Below are positions 1 through 9,143 of a stretch of 64,000 nucleotides of DNA, in pieces. The DNA is taken from NCBI GenBank assembly GCA_938074045.1, contig CALJGI010000026.1:62001-126000 (forward strand), in the 5' to 3' direction. This DNA comes from an uncultured Halieaceae bacterium. GTDB taxonomy: Bacteria; Pseudomonadota; Gammaproteobacteria; Pseudomonadales; Halieaceae. Positions within the stretch are counted from its first letter, which is position 1. Each line of letters begins with the position of its first letter. The translations under genes and the position numbers were made by a program. The notes beneath the pieces were generated by a model. It saw only the letters and a program-made list of their open reading frames with translations, was not told where the DNA came from and ran no database searches.

Positions 1-35
1 GGACAATAGTTTTTTTCCCGCGGCAGGAGCAGACC

Positions 36-503
36 GTGAAAGGCGACAGTAAAGTCATTCAACATCTCAATAAGGTTCTGGGCAACGAGCTCATCGCCAT
101 CAACCAGTATTTCTTGCATTCGCGTATGTACAAGGACTGGGGTCTGAAAGAATTGGCTGAACACGAGTATGAGGAATCCATCGACGAGATGAAGCATGCG
201 GACAAGCTGGTTGAACGCATATTATTTCTCGAGGGCCTTCCCAATATGCAGGACCTGGGCAAGCTGCTAGTGGGCGAGAATACAGAGGAAATGCTGCGCT
301 GTGACCTCAAGCTCGAGCTGTTGGCAATCCCGGATCTACGCGAGGCTATAGCTTATTGCGAGTCGGTGTCAGATTACGTCAGTCGAGAATTGTTTGAAGA
401 TATTCTGGAATCTGAAGAAGAACATGTCGATTGGTTGGAAACCCAATTGGGCTTGATCGAGAAAATTGGGCTGCAAAACTACCAGCAGAGCAAAATGAGC
501 TGA
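36..503 (+). CDS. bfr: Bacterioferritin (haem-containing ferritin)
   Basis: Iron-storage protein that assembles into a 24-subunit shell and oxidises Fe(II) at a di-iron centre. All expected ligands are in place at canonical numbering: E18, E51, H54, E94, E127 and H130, plus M52, the haem ligand of the family. Length 155 aa is normal. The GTG start is preceded by a GGCAGGAG Shine-Dalgarno; the N-terminus MKGDSKVI matches the family. Its promoter lies outside the window. The stop codon abuts, back to back, the stop of the convergent LysR gene. Confidence 0.97.
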   Translation: MKGDSKVIQHLNKVLGNELIAINQYFLHSRMYKDWGLKELAEHEYEESIDEMKHADKLVERILFLEGLPNMQDLGKLLVGENTEEMLRCDLKLELLAIPDLREAIAYCESVSDYVSRELFEDILESEEEHVDWLETQLGLIEKIGLQNYQQSKMS

Positions 504-1406
504 TCATCCGGCCGCGAGCACGTGTCGTGGCCAATCCTCCCGGCAGATTGCGATAAATTTTCGCGCGCCATCAGACAGTTCCTGATCGCGCCGGTAGAAC
601 AACCCTACAGACCGCGTTATTCGTGCGAAGGGCGCTTTATCGATGACCGTGAGGCCAGCACACATGGGATCGTCGAGTAGAATTTGATCACTGATAAACC
701 CCGCCCCCTGACCCGCCGCGAGCAACTCCAATCGCAGACTGATACTGCGCACCAGCCACACCCTGCTGAATTTTTCCCGAATACGTCCGGTGCCGGGTCG
801 CTGCGAGGCATCGTCAATGTAGGACGCCAGTAACGGCACACTCTTTAGCGCTTTGCCGGGCTGGGAGAGTATCGCGTTAACTTGTGGGTGCCTTTTGGAT
901 ACTACTAGCACTCGGGTCTCACGCAGCAACTCCTCGGTCTCAAAAGCTGGCATACGACTTTCAAATGGCCCGATGCCCAGCTCCACGCGTCCCATCAATA
1001 CCGCAGAAATAATTTCCCGCGACGGCATTTCCTCCACCTGTAAACGGGCCTCGGGATTATCGCGACAAAACCTTGCCACCACGGTTGGCGCGTAATACCG
1101 GTTGATAACACTGTTGATTGCCAGCGAAAGGCTGGCAGACTCCCCCCTCCGTATTTCCAGGAGATCCTCCAGCATCCGCTCCTCTTCGCGCAGCGTGTGT
1201 TGGGCATGGCGCAACAGCCGCGAACCCGCGTCTGTCAAACCAAGGGGCCGCCGCTGCAACAATGGCGTCTCCAGTTTTCGTTCGAGGTTGGCCACTGCCT
1301 GGCTGACCGCCGACTGGGTAATACAGAGAAATTCAGCGGCTCGCTTAAAGCCGTTCTGCTCCACCACCGCGGCAAATACACGCAGTTCCTGCTGCTCAAT
1401 CCGCAT
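504..1406 (-). CDS. LysR-family transcriptional regulator
   Basis: 300 aa. The N-terminal winged HTH (about residues 1-60, with the typical AAEFLCITQSAVSQAVANLE recognition region) is followed by a periplasmic-binding-protein-like effector domain from about residue 90. It is divergently transcribed from the citrate-synthase-family gene, with 97 bp between the two starts, so control of that gene and autoregulation is the natural inference. The effector is unknown. The intergenic region contains a perfect AT palindrome that could be its operator. It ends back to back with bfr (TGA/TCA at 501-506). Confidence 0.93.
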   Translation of the reverse strand: MRIEQQELRVFAAVVEQNGFKRAAEFLCITQSAVSQAVANLERKLETPLLQRRPLGLTDAGSRLLRHAQHTLREEERMLEDLLEIRRGESASLSLAINSVINRYYAPTVVARFCRDNPEARLQVEEMPSREIISAVLMGRVELGIGPFESRMPAFETEELLRETRVLVVSKRHPQVNAILSQPGKALKSVPLLASYIDDASQRPGTGRIREKFSRVWLVRSISLRLELLAAGQGAGFISDQILLDDPMCAGLTVIDKAPFARITRSVGLFYRRDQELSDGARKFIAICREDWPRHVLAAG

Positions 1407-1415
1407 ATAAGCACC

Positions 1416-1433
1416 ATTAATATATATATTAAT
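1416..1433. promoter_or_regulatory. Perfect 18-bp AT palindrome, candidate LysR operator
   Basis: ATTAATATATATATTAAT is a perfect inverted repeat lying 10 bp before the LysR start and 70 bp before the divergent citrate-synthase-family start. It contains the T-N11-A type symmetry typical of LysR sites. It is seen in sequence; its role as operator is inferred. An AT-rich promoter element for either gene is the alternative. Confidence 0.5.
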
Positions 1434-1503
1434 ATATTTATCTTAACTAATACCTGGCCTCAGATATACTGCGTCTCGGATTTAACGATAAAGGAAACTC
1501 CGA

Positions 1504-2625
1504 ATGGTTGACGTACCCGAAGGCCTAGCAGGCGTGGTAATAGGCGAAACCAGCATCTCAAATGTCGATGGCGCCATTGGTGAACTCAGCTACCGCGGAG
1601 TATCGATCGAACAATTGGCAGACCGGCCTTTTCTACCGGTCGCCTGGCTGCTCTTGTTCGGCGACTTCCCTTCCGCGGATGAGGAGGCAGCACTTTCCGG
1701 GTTTCTGCGGGCACACCGCGAGCTTACACACGGCGAACAGGCCATGTTAGCTGCGGTCCCGACAACTACCCACCCCATGCTGATGTTGCAGGCGATGATC
1801 CCCCTACTCGACTTGACCATTCGTGCTGAACTGGGCGTACCGTTTGGTGGACTGGATGCGTACCACGGGCTGATTATCGCCGCGAAAATTCCAAGTCTTA
1901 TTGCAGGCTTTAGACACCTGGAAAACGGTGGAATCATCTCCACAGCAGACAGCGATGACAATATGCACCGCTACTTTTTGCGTAGCCTCCATGGACAGGA
2001 ACCAACTGAAACCATGGTCGCCACACTGGACGCGGCACAGATCCTGCAGATGGAGCACAGCTTCAATGCCGGCACCTTCGCCGGGCGTGTGACACTCAGC
2101 ACCCAGGCGCCTATTCAATCAAGCATTTCCGCGTCCATAGGCACACTTTTTGGTAGCTTGCATGGCGGCGCGGACCAGGCCGCTCTGGAGATGGCTGCGG
2201 CAGTGGGCAGCCCGGAGGCCGCACATGACTTTGTACGTCAAACCATTGCGAACGGCGGCCGTATCATGGGCATGGGCCATCGGGAATACCGCGTGGTAGA
2301 TCCGCGCGCCCGTATCCTCAAACCCATGGCACGTCTCGTATGTCGGGATGGAGAAAGCCAGCGCTTATTAGCTACGCTGGAAGCCATCGAGGATGCCTGC
2401 ATTATTGAGCTGGAAAAGCCGGAGCGACCGCTAAGAGCAAACGTCGAATTTTATAAGGGTGCTGTTTTCCACGCACTGGGTATTCCCAGTCATTACTTCA
2501 CCGCGATGTTCGCGATGGCACGTGTTTTTGGATACGTGGCCCACTGTCTGGAGTTCAGGCCCCAGAGCCGCCTGATCAGGCCCGCTGCACAGTACGTAGG
2601 GCCTCGTTCTGAAGCAGCGGCCTGA
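1504..2625 (+). CDS. Citrate synthase-family enzyme (citrate/2-methylcitrate synthase-like)
   Basis: 373 aa, the length of the short citrate synthases. Family enzymes condense acetyl-CoA (or propionyl-CoA) with oxaloacetate. The two catalytic histidines are visible: H220 in SLHGGAD and H259 in GMGHREYRVVDPRA. The third catalytic residue, normally Asp in NVDFYSG, is Glu here (E315 in NVEFYKG). Divergent from a LysR regulator, so it is probably a regulated side-pathway enzyme rather than the TCA-cycle GltA; no prp genes are adjacent to support methylcitrate. Substrate is undecided. It converges on the TonB receptor gene with a 14-bp gap. Confidence 0.88.
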   Translation: MVDVPEGLAGVVIGETSISNVDGAIGELSYRGVSIEQLADRPFLPVAWLLLFGDFPSADEEAALSGFLRAHRELTHGEQAMLAAVPTTTHPMLMLQAMIPLLDLTIRAELGVPFGGLDAYHGLIIAAKIPSLIAGFRHLENGGIISTADSDDNMHRYFLRSLHGQEPTETMVATLDAAQILQMEHSFNAGTFAGRVTLSTQAPIQSSISASIGTLFGSLHGGADQAALEMAAAVGSPEAAHDFVRQTIANGGRIMGMGHREYRVVDPRARILKPMARLVCRDGESQRLLATLEAIEDACIIELEKPERPLRANVEFYKGAVFHALGIPSHYFTAMFAMARVFGYVAHCLEFRPQSRLIRPAAQYVGPRSEAAA

Positions 2626-2639
2626 GCCGCGCGAGGATA

Positions 2640-4808
2640 TCAGAAGTCGTATCGCAGCCCGACGGTGTAACTCCTCGGGCGCAAGCCTCGGGCACCGGCC
2701 TTGGGCTCGCGACTGACGATGCGATCTTCCGCATCTGATAGATTGGCCACATTTACGTAGAGGCGCATCTTAGCGCTCAACTCATAAAAGCCGGACGCAT
2801 CCAACGTGAAGTAACTGTCCAGAGACTCATGCGGATGACAGGCCGCTGTGCTGCAGGCGGAACTGGAAATGGTCAGCCCCAGATTTACACCCCATCCGGT
2901 TCCAGACTCAATACCCGTTGTCACCGACGCCTGATGTTGTGGAATATTCGGCAGGCTGTCACCCGAAGTGACTTCCCCCCAGACCGATTTACCATAAAAA
3001 CTGGTTTTGAACTCTGAATCCGTGTAGGTGTAACTGACCTGGAAAGGCAGCGTGTATTCCCCACCCAACTGCCACTCACCGCCCCACTGTGCTTCAACCC
3101 CCTTGACCAGAGCCGCCCCACCATTCTCAGTATCTCCAGCATCGCACCGCTGGGAGCCGGCGCCGCCAGAGTTGGTGCATACGCCGATGATATTGTCGTA
3201 ATCGCTATAAAACCCGATCAGTTCACCAAAGCCGTTACCAGTATCGTAGCGCAATCCCAGTTCATAGTTCCGCGCCGTCTCAGGTGTGCTGGCATCGGAA
3301 GATGATGGCGAATGACCTTCATAAATGCCGGCTAACAGTTGCACCTCGCTGTTGACCTGGAACAGCGCTCCCATGCCATAAAGCGTTTCCCGGTTGCTTA
3401 CACCAGCAATGACGTAATCCTCAATCCGCACACCAGGGGACAGGGTCAGGTCCCCGACCGAAATGCTATCGACCAGGTGCCAGGAAAGCGCTCGAGAGGA
3501 TTTTGCTGATCGCGGAGCAGTCCCAGCCTGGGCGAGTCCGAAGCCACCGCTGTCGGTCTGGTGATAGACATCCACAGGTTGCTGACGGGCTTCGCTGTCT
3601 TCGTGGTAACGCAACCCCATTTTGAAATCGTGCTGCCAATCATTCACAAATGTTTCGTACTGGAGAGTTGTCTGAACACCCCTCGAAATATAACTACGGT
3701 TGTTATTCTTAAGGTATACATCGGCAGGTGCTTCACCGCGCAGAACCGCCGTTGCATGGACGGGTGTGTAACTGCCGTAAGAGGTACTTAAGCTATCGCA
3801 GGAAATACCATCGGCGCAGAGAATGACCTCATCAATACCCTCACCATCAATTTTATCCACCTTGTACCAGTTACGAGCGAATTCGTGATAATAGCCGGTG
3901 GAGGCCACTGAGAGCCCGTTGCCGAAATCAGCAAAGTGGCTGAGAGTGGCTCCGCTATGGTGATTGGCCATATTATCTCTGCGGGTAAGACCGTAGCGCT
4001 GCTCAGGTGCACGTTTGAAATCCGCTGCGGTAAGGCCAACATATGTCTGATTGGAATTTTCTTCTGAGTACTGCAGCTTCAAATCAAGTTGCTGAAACAC
4101 TGCTGCACCATGGCTGCTGTTGGCACGCAACTTGACCAGCACATCATCCTTTTTGAAACCGGTCTGGCGACTACTACCCGCTATGTCCGCATAGCCGTCA
4201 GAGCCCTGGCTGTAACCTTCCACCAAATAGCCAAACTGTTCACTGGAATCGCCGTAGGTGGCGTGGAGGCGATAACTGTTATCACTTCCGAATTCCTGTT
4301 TGACAGAGCCGCTCTGCTCCAGAGGAATTGGCGTGCTGAGCAAATTGATCGCACCGCCGATGGTGTAGGGACCGTTTTCTATGGCCGCCGCACCCTTGAG
4401 GATTTCAATTCCACTCAATCGACCGGTGGTAGGAAAGTAATAAGCAGACGAGGCGGTATAAGGAGCCGGCGCAATAAGCACGCCATCTTCCATCAAGGTA
4501 ATTTTGCCGCTGCGATCGGCGTAGGTGCCGCGGATACTGATATTGGGACGGAGGCCGTAGCCGTCTTCATCACGCAGGTACACACCAGGGACCGTGGCGA
4601 GAATACGGTGTATATCCGTGTACTCGAAACGAGCGAGCTGTGCGCTATCGATTACATCACTGGAACCGGCTATAAGGTAGGCATCTTCCCGGCTGCCGAT
4701 TATATGTACTGTTTCCAACACCGGTGCGTTGGACCTTTGCTCAACGCCCCAGGCGCTCGCCACGCAACAGGCAAGCAGCGTGGATGCAGAAATACTTCGG
4801 AGCAACAT
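2640..4808 (-). CDS. TonB-dependent outer-membrane receptor, FecA-like (ferric citrate/siderophore type)
   Basis: 722 aa from the ATG chosen here; an in-frame TTG two codons upstream is less likely. A signal peptide (MLLRSISASTLLACC... to about residue 21) is followed by a TonB-box-like ETVHIIG, a plug domain (about 35-150; VPGVYLRDEDGYGLRPNISI and LMEDGVLIAPAPYTASSAYY are FecA-like) and a 22-strand barrel ending in ...YTVGLRYDF with the terminal Phe needed for outer-membrane assembly. There is no N-terminal STN signalling domain, so FecR-type trans-envelope signalling is not expected. A strong Fur box lies about 50 bp upstream, which supports an iron-chelate substrate; the exact ligand is inferred. 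Confidence 0.9.
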   Translation of the reverse strand: MLLRSISASTLLACCVASAWGVEQRSNAPVLETVHIIGSREDAYLIAGSSDVIDSAQLARFEYTDIHRILATVPGVYLRDEDGYGLRPNISIRGTYADRSGKITLMEDGVLIAPAPYTASSAYYFPTTGRLSGIEILKGAAAIENGPYTIGGAINLLSTPIPLEQSGSVKQEFGSDNSYRLHATYGDSSEQFGYLVEGYSQGSDGYADIAGSSRQTGFKKDDVLVKLRANSSHGAAVFQQLDLKLQYSEENSNQTYVGLTAADFKRAPEQRYGLTRRDNMANHHSGATLSHFADFGNGLSVASTGYYHEFARNWYKVDKIDGEGIDEVILCADGISCDSLSTSYGSYTPVHATAVLRGEAPADVYLKNNNRSYISRGVQTTLQYETFVNDWQHDFKMGLRYHEDSEARQQPVDVYHQTDSGGFGLAQAGTAPRSAKSSRALSWHLVDSISVGDLTLSPGVRIEDYVIAGVSNRETLYGMGALFQVNSEVQLLAGIYEGHSPSSSDASTPETARNYELGLRYDTGNGFGELIGFYSDYDNIIGVCTNSGGAGSQRCDAGDTENGGAALVKGVEAQWGGEWQLGGEYTLPFQVSYTYTDSEFKTSFYGKSVWGEVTSGDSLPNIPQHQASVTTGIESGTGWGVNLGLTISSSACSTAACHPHESLDSYFTLDASGFYELSAKMRLYVNVANLSDAEDRIVSREPKAGARGLRPRSYTVGLRYDF

Positions 4809-4855
4809 GGACAACCATTCCGGTCACATTTAACTGACCGAAACTTTAATGCAAA

Positions 4856-4870
4856 TGAGAATGGTTATCA
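4856..4870 (-). promoter_or_regulatory. Fur box upstream of the FecA-like receptor
   Basis: TGAGAATGGTTATCA matches the 7-1-7 Fur core TGATAATNATTATCA at all but two fixed positions. It sits in a longer imperfect palindrome at 4853-4885 (AAATGA...TCATTT ends). Located 48 bp upstream of the receptor ATG, a promoter-proximal position. Iron-dependent repression is inferred. Confidence 0.82.
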
Positions 4871-4914
4871 ACACCATTTTCATTTACGCCCGAACTGGTG
4901 CCGGGCAGTTGAAA

Positions 4915-5250
4915 TTAGGCCTCTTCGGTCTCTCGACCGGCAGCTGATTCCTTGATCATCGTCTGGAGCTCACCGTTCTCATACATCTCCATCACAATGT
5001 CACAGCCGCCAACCAACTCACCGTCGATCCAAAGCTGGGGGAAAGTAGGCCAGTTTGCATAGGTCGGTAAGTGCGTACGAATATCAGGATTCGACAGTAC
5101 GTCCACGTAGGCAAACCGCTCTCCGCACGCCATCAGAGCCTGGGAGGTGCGCGCGGAAAACCCACACTGTGGCTGATTGGGCGACCCCTTCATATACAAG
5201 ATGATGGGGTTGTTCTCGATTTGATCGCGGAGTGTATCCATTATTTCCAT
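4915..5250 (-). CDS. grxD: Monothiol glutaredoxin Grx4 (CGFS type)
   Basis: 111 aa. Carries the CGFS active site (PQCGFSART), the upstream YMKGSP motif and WPTFPQLWVDGE-like region (WPTFPQLWIDGELVGGCDI) diagnostic of monothiol glutaredoxins that bind and transfer [2Fe-2S] clusters, often with BolA. The annotated start gives MEIMDTLRDQ; the ATG three codons later is equally possible. It is the next gene upstream of the receptor but is separated from it by the Fur-box region. Divergent from argD. Confidence 0.96.
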   Translation of the reverse strand: MEIMDTLRDQIENNPIILYMKGSPNQPQCGFSARTSQALMACGERFAYVDVLSNPDIRTHLPTYANWPTFPQLWIDGELVGGCDIVMEMYENGELQTMIKESAAGRETEEA

Positions 5251-5531
5251 GATATCGCCTGTCTGTTGCTCTGTTCATCGTCCCGGCCGTTGTCAGGCGG
5301 GGCCGCACATTCTACACAGTTTGCTACAAAAAATAATCAATTACGCCATTCTCTCATTTACTTCGTGCGACCTATTGTCACGCCCCACCCCATCACCTGC
5401 CACTCAACCCCTTGCAACAGCAGCCCTGCAGGGCCTTTAGAACATTGCTATGGTAGGGTTTTATCGTTAAGATCGCTCTTCTTGACGGGCAGCTCGCGCT
5501 GCCTTTTTGCGTTTATGGGGGCCAACTCGCG

Positions 5532-6722
5532 ATGAATGACAACGCGATCATGAACACATACAACCGCTTGCAACTGTCTTTCGAACGGGGCGAGGGAAGC
5601 TATTTGTTCGACACCGACGGTAATCGCTACCTCGATGCGGTAGGCGGTTTGGCGGTCAATGTACTCGGACACGCGCACCCGGCTATCACTCGGGCGATTT
5701 CTGAGCAGGCGGGAAAGCTGTTGCACACCTCCAATCTGTATCAGATTGGACACCAGCAGGTACTCGCCAGTCGCCTGACAGCTCTTACTGGCATGAACAG
5801 CTGCTTCTTTTCCAATTCCGGTGCTGAGGCCAATGAGACCGCCATCAAGACCGCGCGGCTTTACGGTCATGGTAAAGGTATCACCAAGCCAGGCATCATT
5901 GTAACCGAAGGCGCGTTTCACGGTCGCACCATGGCGACCCTGTCAGCCACCGGTAACCGAAAAATTCAGGCGGGGTTTGAGCCCCTGGTATCAGGCTTTG
6001 TACGCGCACCTTACAATAACCTTGAGGCACTGCGACATATCGGCCAAAACAATCCGGACATTGTCGCTGTGCTTATCGAACCCATCCAGGGCGAGGGTGG
6101 GGTGATCACCTGTGATTCCGAGTACCTGCAGGGGCTGCGAGAACTTTGTACCGAACGTGGCTGGCTGCTGATGCTGGACGAAATTCAAACCGGAATCGGG
6201 CGCACCGGCTCGTTCCTGCGCTGCCAGCAAGATGACGTCCAACCCGATGTGGTCACGCTGGCTAAAGGACTGGCCAATGGAGTGCCTATCGGGGCCTGTC
6301 TGGTGGCCGGACAAGCGAATGACGTTATGAAGCCAGGCAAGCACGGTTCAACCTTCGGTGGCAACCCATTGGCCTGCGCGGCTGCACTAGCCGTACTGGA
6401 CACGCTGGAAGCAGAGGACATCATCCCCAACGCTCAGGCTAGAGGAGAACAAATAATGTCGTCACTCCAGGATCGATTAGGATCCTGCGAATTAGTGAGA
6501 GACATCCGGGGCCGGGGACTGATGATCGGCATACAGCTGTCAATAGACTGCGGCAACCTCGTCGCTGAAGCCATTGCCAAAGGCGTATTGATCAATGTTA
6601 CCGCCGGGAATGTCGTCAGACTGCTGCCGCCTCTGGTGCTCACAGAGCAGCAAGCCAGTCAGATCGTAGACGTTGTCAGCGAACTAGTTCTGGCATTGGC
6701 CAGCGATAACAAAGCAGCCTGA
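5532..6722 (+). CDS. argD: Acetylornithine aminotransferase
   Basis: 396 aa class-III PLP aminotransferase that converts N-acetylglutamate semialdehyde to N-acetylornithine in arginine synthesis (often also succinyl-diaminopimelate in lysine synthesis). PLP-binding lysine K245 in [15 protein letters not shown]216 in [14 protein letters not shown] and the SNSGAEANE phosphate-binding segment near residue 95 are all present. It is followed after 34 bp by argF, supporting the arginine assignment over GABA or ornithine transaminases. An internal ATG at codon 7 is a possible alternative start. Confidence 0.95.
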   Translation: MNDNAIMNTYNRLQLSFERGEGSYLFDTDGNRYLDAVGGLAVNVLGHAHPAITRAISEQAGKLLHTSNLYQIGHQQVLASRLTALTGMNSCFFSNSGAEANETAIKTARLYGHGKGITKPGIIVTEGAFHGRTMATLSATGNRKIQAGFEPLVSGFVRAPYNNLEALRHIGQNNPDIVAVLIEPIQGEGGVITCDSEYLQGLRELCTERGWLLMLDEIQTGIGRTGSFLRCQQDDVQPDVVTLAKGLANGVPIGACLVAGQANDVMKPGKHGSTFGGNPLACAAALAVLDTLEAEDIIPNAQARGEQIMSSLQDRLGSCELVRDIRGRGLMIGIQLSIDCGNLVAEAIAKGVLINVTAGNVVRLLPPLVLTEQQASQIVDVVSELVLALASDNKAA

Positions 6723-6756
6723 ATCATGCTCGCAAATAACGGTTTGGCCGACTGAA

Positions 6757-7665
6757 ATGGCCGTCAGACATTTTCTCAGCCTACTGGATTGCTCCCCCCG
6801 TGAGCTGCGCGACATCATAGGTCGCGCCATTGAAATGAAGGCCCGGCAGCTCGAGCTAGCCGAGTCAGCCCCGTTTAATAACCGGGTGCTAGCGATGATC
6901 TTCGAAAAAGCATCCACCCGCACCCGCGTATCCTTTGAGGCCGGGATGGCACAGCTAGGCGGCCATGCCATGTACTTGTCACCACAGGGTACGCAACTGG
7001 GACGGGGAGAGCCGATTGAAGATTCCGCCCGCGTAATCTCCTCCATGGTTGATATCGTAATGATTCGAACCTTCGGTCATGACATTGTGGAACGCTTCGC
7101 CGCCAATTCAAAAGTTCCGGTCATCAATGGCCTCACGGACTATGTCCACCCCTGTCAGTTGCTGGCAGACATGCAGACCTACCGTGAATATCGCGGAGAT
7201 ATTCAGGGCTGCACAGTAGCCTGGGTTGGTGACGGCAATAACATGTGTCACTCGTACATCAATGCCGCACGGCAATTCGATTTTGAGCTGCGCATTGCCT
7301 GCCCTCCCGGGTACGAACCTGACAGCGGCCTGGTCGCGGCCAATCAATCCCGGGTAGCCATTTCCAACGACGCCAGGGCCGCTGTCACCGGCGCTAACCT
7401 GGTGGTTACGGACGTGTGGGCATCCATGGGGCAAGAACAAGAACAGCACGCCCGGGAACAGGCGTTTGCGGGCTTCAAAGTCAGCTCCGACCTGATGTCC
7501 AATGCCGCCAGAGATGCACTGGTGATGCATTGTTTGCCCGCTCACCGGGGTGAGGAAATCGACTCAGAGATAATTGATGCCGAGGATTCCGTGATTTGGG
7601 ATGAAGCAGAAAATCGGCTGCATGCGCAAAAAGCGTTGATGGAATTTCTGCTGGAAGCCCACTAA
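6757..7665 (+). CDS. argF: Ornithine carbamoyltransferase
   Basis: 302 aa. Transfers the carbamoyl group to ornithine, giving citrulline. Carbamoyl-phosphate loop STRTR at residues 53-57, HPCQ at 131-134, ornithine loop DVWASMG at 219-225 and [10 protein letters not shown] at 258-267 are all intact. The short length fits the anabolic enzyme. It lies directly downstream of argD, and only 9 bp separate it from the following ABC ATPase gene, so the three are probably co-transcribed. Confidence 0.97.
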   Translation: MAVRHFLSLLDCSPRELRDIIGRAIEMKARQLELAESAPFNNRVLAMIFEKASTRTRVSFEAGMAQLGGHAMYLSPQGTQLGRGEPIEDSARVISSMVDIVMIRTFGHDIVERFAANSKVPVINGLTDYVHPCQLLADMQTYREYRGDIQGCTVAWVGDGNNMCHSYINAARQFDFELRIACPPGYEPDSGLVAANQSRVAISNDARAAVTGANLVVTDVWASMGQEQEQHAREQAFAGFKVSSDLMSNAARDALVMHCLPAHRGEEIDSEIIDAEDSVIWDEAENRLHAQKALMEFLLEAH

Positions 7666-7674
7666 AGTCCAGCT

Positions 7675-8712
7675 ATGCTAAGCGTTGACAACATCCGCAT
7701 CAGCTATGGTGAGACCCCCGTCATCAGCGGTCTTTCTTTTGATGTGTCGCCGGGTGAAATTGCCTGCTTGCTGGGTGCCAGCGGCTGTGGCAAAACATCA
7801 ATTCTGCGTGCCATCGCCGGGTTTCAGGAAATCTCTGCAGGTGAACTCAGTTTAAGCGGTACTCTCCTGTCCAGAGCTGGTATGCAGCAACCGCCGGAAC
7901 AACGTGGCATCGGCATGGTGTTCCAGGACAACGCTCTTTTCCCGCACCTGACCGTGGCAGCCAATATTCGCTTTGGCCTGAGCAAACTATCACGCCCTGA
8001 ACAGGATGAACGGCTAGCCGAAATGCTGTTGCTGACACGCCTCTGTGAATTGGCCGACCGCTATCCCCACCAGCTCTCCGGGGGCCAACAACAGCGGGTA
8101 GCATTGGCACGTGCACTGGCCACTCGTCCAGCTCTGTTGCTTTTCGACGAACCCTTTTCCAATCTGGATGCCGACCTGCGAAATCAATTGGCCCTGGAGG
8201 TTCGCGACATTCTGAAATCAAGGGGCACATCTGCCATTCTTGTAACCCACGATCAGGCAGAGGCTTTTACGTTTGCCGATCGCGTCGGCGTGATTCACGA
8301 CGGCATTTTGCAACAGTGGGACAGCCCACATAATCTATATCAACGTCCGGCCAATGCACTGGTTGCGACCTTTATCGGTCGGGGTTCCATGATCGATGGC
8401 GTGGTTACAGCACCTCAGTCTATCGAAACAGAGCTCGGAGACATCAACCTTTCCCTGGCGACTGAATTGGTACCTGGCACACCGGTAGCAGTACTACTGC
8501 GGCCCGAAGATAGTATCCCTGACTTATCCAGCCCTGTATCTGCGATGATTGTATCGAAGGAATTTTCCGGTAACGCGACCTACTACAAACTTCGCCTCAA
8601 CAGCGGAGCTTTGATCGACTCCTCCCTGAACTGGGCACACAACTTCAATCCCGGCGAAGAGATAAACCTGAGGCTGAATACAGCTGAACCACCCGTCTTC
8701 GAGCGCAGCTAA
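7675..8712 (+). CDS. Orphan ABC transporter ATP-binding subunit (FbpC/PotA-like)
   Basis: 345 aa. Walker A GASGCGKT (34-41), ABC signature LSGGQQQR (134-141), Walker B LLLFDEP (154-160) and a switch His in ILVTHDQ. The C-terminal ~100 residues look like a TOBE regulatory domain, as in the ferric-iron (FbpC), spermidine (PotA) and molybdate importers. No permease or binding-protein gene is adjacent; its partners must lie elsewhere. Only 9 bp after argF. The transported ligand cannot be told from the sequence; FbpC-like iron import is the closest impression. Confidence 0.85.
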   Translation: MLSVDNIRISYGETPVISGLSFDVSPGEIACLLGASGCGKTSILRAIAGFQEISAGELSLSGTLLSRAGMQQPPEQRGIGMVFQDNALFPHLTVAANIRFGLSKLSRPEQDERLAEMLLLTRLCELADRYPHQLSGGQQQRVALARALATRPALLLFDEPFSNLDADLRNQLALEVRDILKSRGTSAILVTHDQAEAFTFADRVGVIHDGILQQWDSPHNLYQRPANALVATFIGRGSMIDGVVTAPQSIETELGDINLSLATELVPGTPVAVLLRPEDSIPDLSSPVSAMIVSKEFSGNATYYKLRLNSGALIDSSLNWAHNFNPGEEINLRLNTAEPPVFERS

Positions 8713-8871
8713 GCAACCACCCTTTAAAAGAATTTGCTGCGAACAGAACTGACAAAAAACTCTCATTTTTTTCATTACTGCGGCCAGCTTGAGTGCTCCA
8801 TGCCAAGGCCCGAAAACCGTGTTGCAAGGCCTGTGGGGTTAGTAGTCACCGACCCCATTTTTACCCCCAGT

Positions 8872-8880
8872 TTATCCACA
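8872..8880 (+). promoter_or_regulatory. DnaA box (TTATCCACA)
   Basis: Exact match to the strong DnaA consensus. It sits about 25 bp upstream of the proposed nrdA -35 element. DnaA boxes in the nrdAB promoter are known in E. coli, where DnaA adjusts reductase expression to replication; the same role is inferred here. Confidence 0.65.
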
Positions 8881-8919
8881 GGAAAAACCCAGCTTTTGGC
8901 TCTTGCAATCCACATCATA

Positions 8920-8935
8920 CCGCACTATCTTGTGT
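8920..8935. promoter_or_regulatory. NrdR box 1 (nrdA promoter)
   Basis: CCGCACTATCTTGTGT matches most fixed positions of the NrdR consensus (C.C.-A/T-rich core-.G.G). It overlaps the proposed -10 element TATCTT. Its centre is exactly 31 bp from that of box 2, the three-turn spacing typical of paired NrdR sites. Confidence 0.65.
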
Positions 8936-8950
8936 CATCTTTGACATAAA

Positions 8951-8966
8951 CCCCAATATATTGGGG
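8951..8966. promoter_or_regulatory. NrdR box 2 inside a perfect 28-bp palindrome
   Basis: CCCCAATATATTGGGG is perfectly symmetric and matches the conserved C.C.ATATAT.G.G skeleton of NrdR boxes. The symmetry continues outward, so that 8945-8972 is a perfect 28-bp inverted repeat. With box 1 it would let the ATP-cone repressor NrdR cover the promoter start. There is no following T-run, so a terminator is unlikely. Confidence 0.72.
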
Positions 8967-9143
8967 TTTATGGTCGACGCACGACAGCCACAAAACGTAT
9001 AAACATAAGCGCCGATCCGTCTGAATCACAAAGAGTGGATTCCCAACCCAGGCTGAGTTTCATTTAACTGAAATACTGGGGCAGATGCCCCTCTGCCGGC
9101 CTACCGGCGCTGAACCAGCAGCGACACATTTTACGGAGCATTC

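Larger units (their letters stand above)
8713..9143 (+). promoter_or_regulatory. Regulatory region upstream of nrdA
   Basis: 431 bp without a convincing gene. It holds a consensus DnaA box, a plausible promoter (TTGCAA at 8903-8908, 17-bp spacer, TATCTT at 8926-8931), two NrdR-box-like palindromes and a roughly 170-bp remaining leader before the nrdA start. The promoter assignment is inference from spacing. Confidence 0.65.

Noticed and set aside
4089-4955. Long plus-strand open frame (288 codons) opposite the TonB receptor
   Set aside because: It is antisense to a clearly recognised protein, has no family resemblance and no ribosome site.
5532-6722. argD product as GABA or ornithine aminotransferase
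   Set aside because: Adjacent argF and the overall ArgD-like sequence favour arginine synthesis.
8945-8972. 28-bp palindrome as a rho-independent terminator of the ABC ATPase gene
   Set aside because: It is over 230 bp past that stop, AT-rich at its centre, lacks a T-run, and fits a NrdR site at the right distance from a second one.
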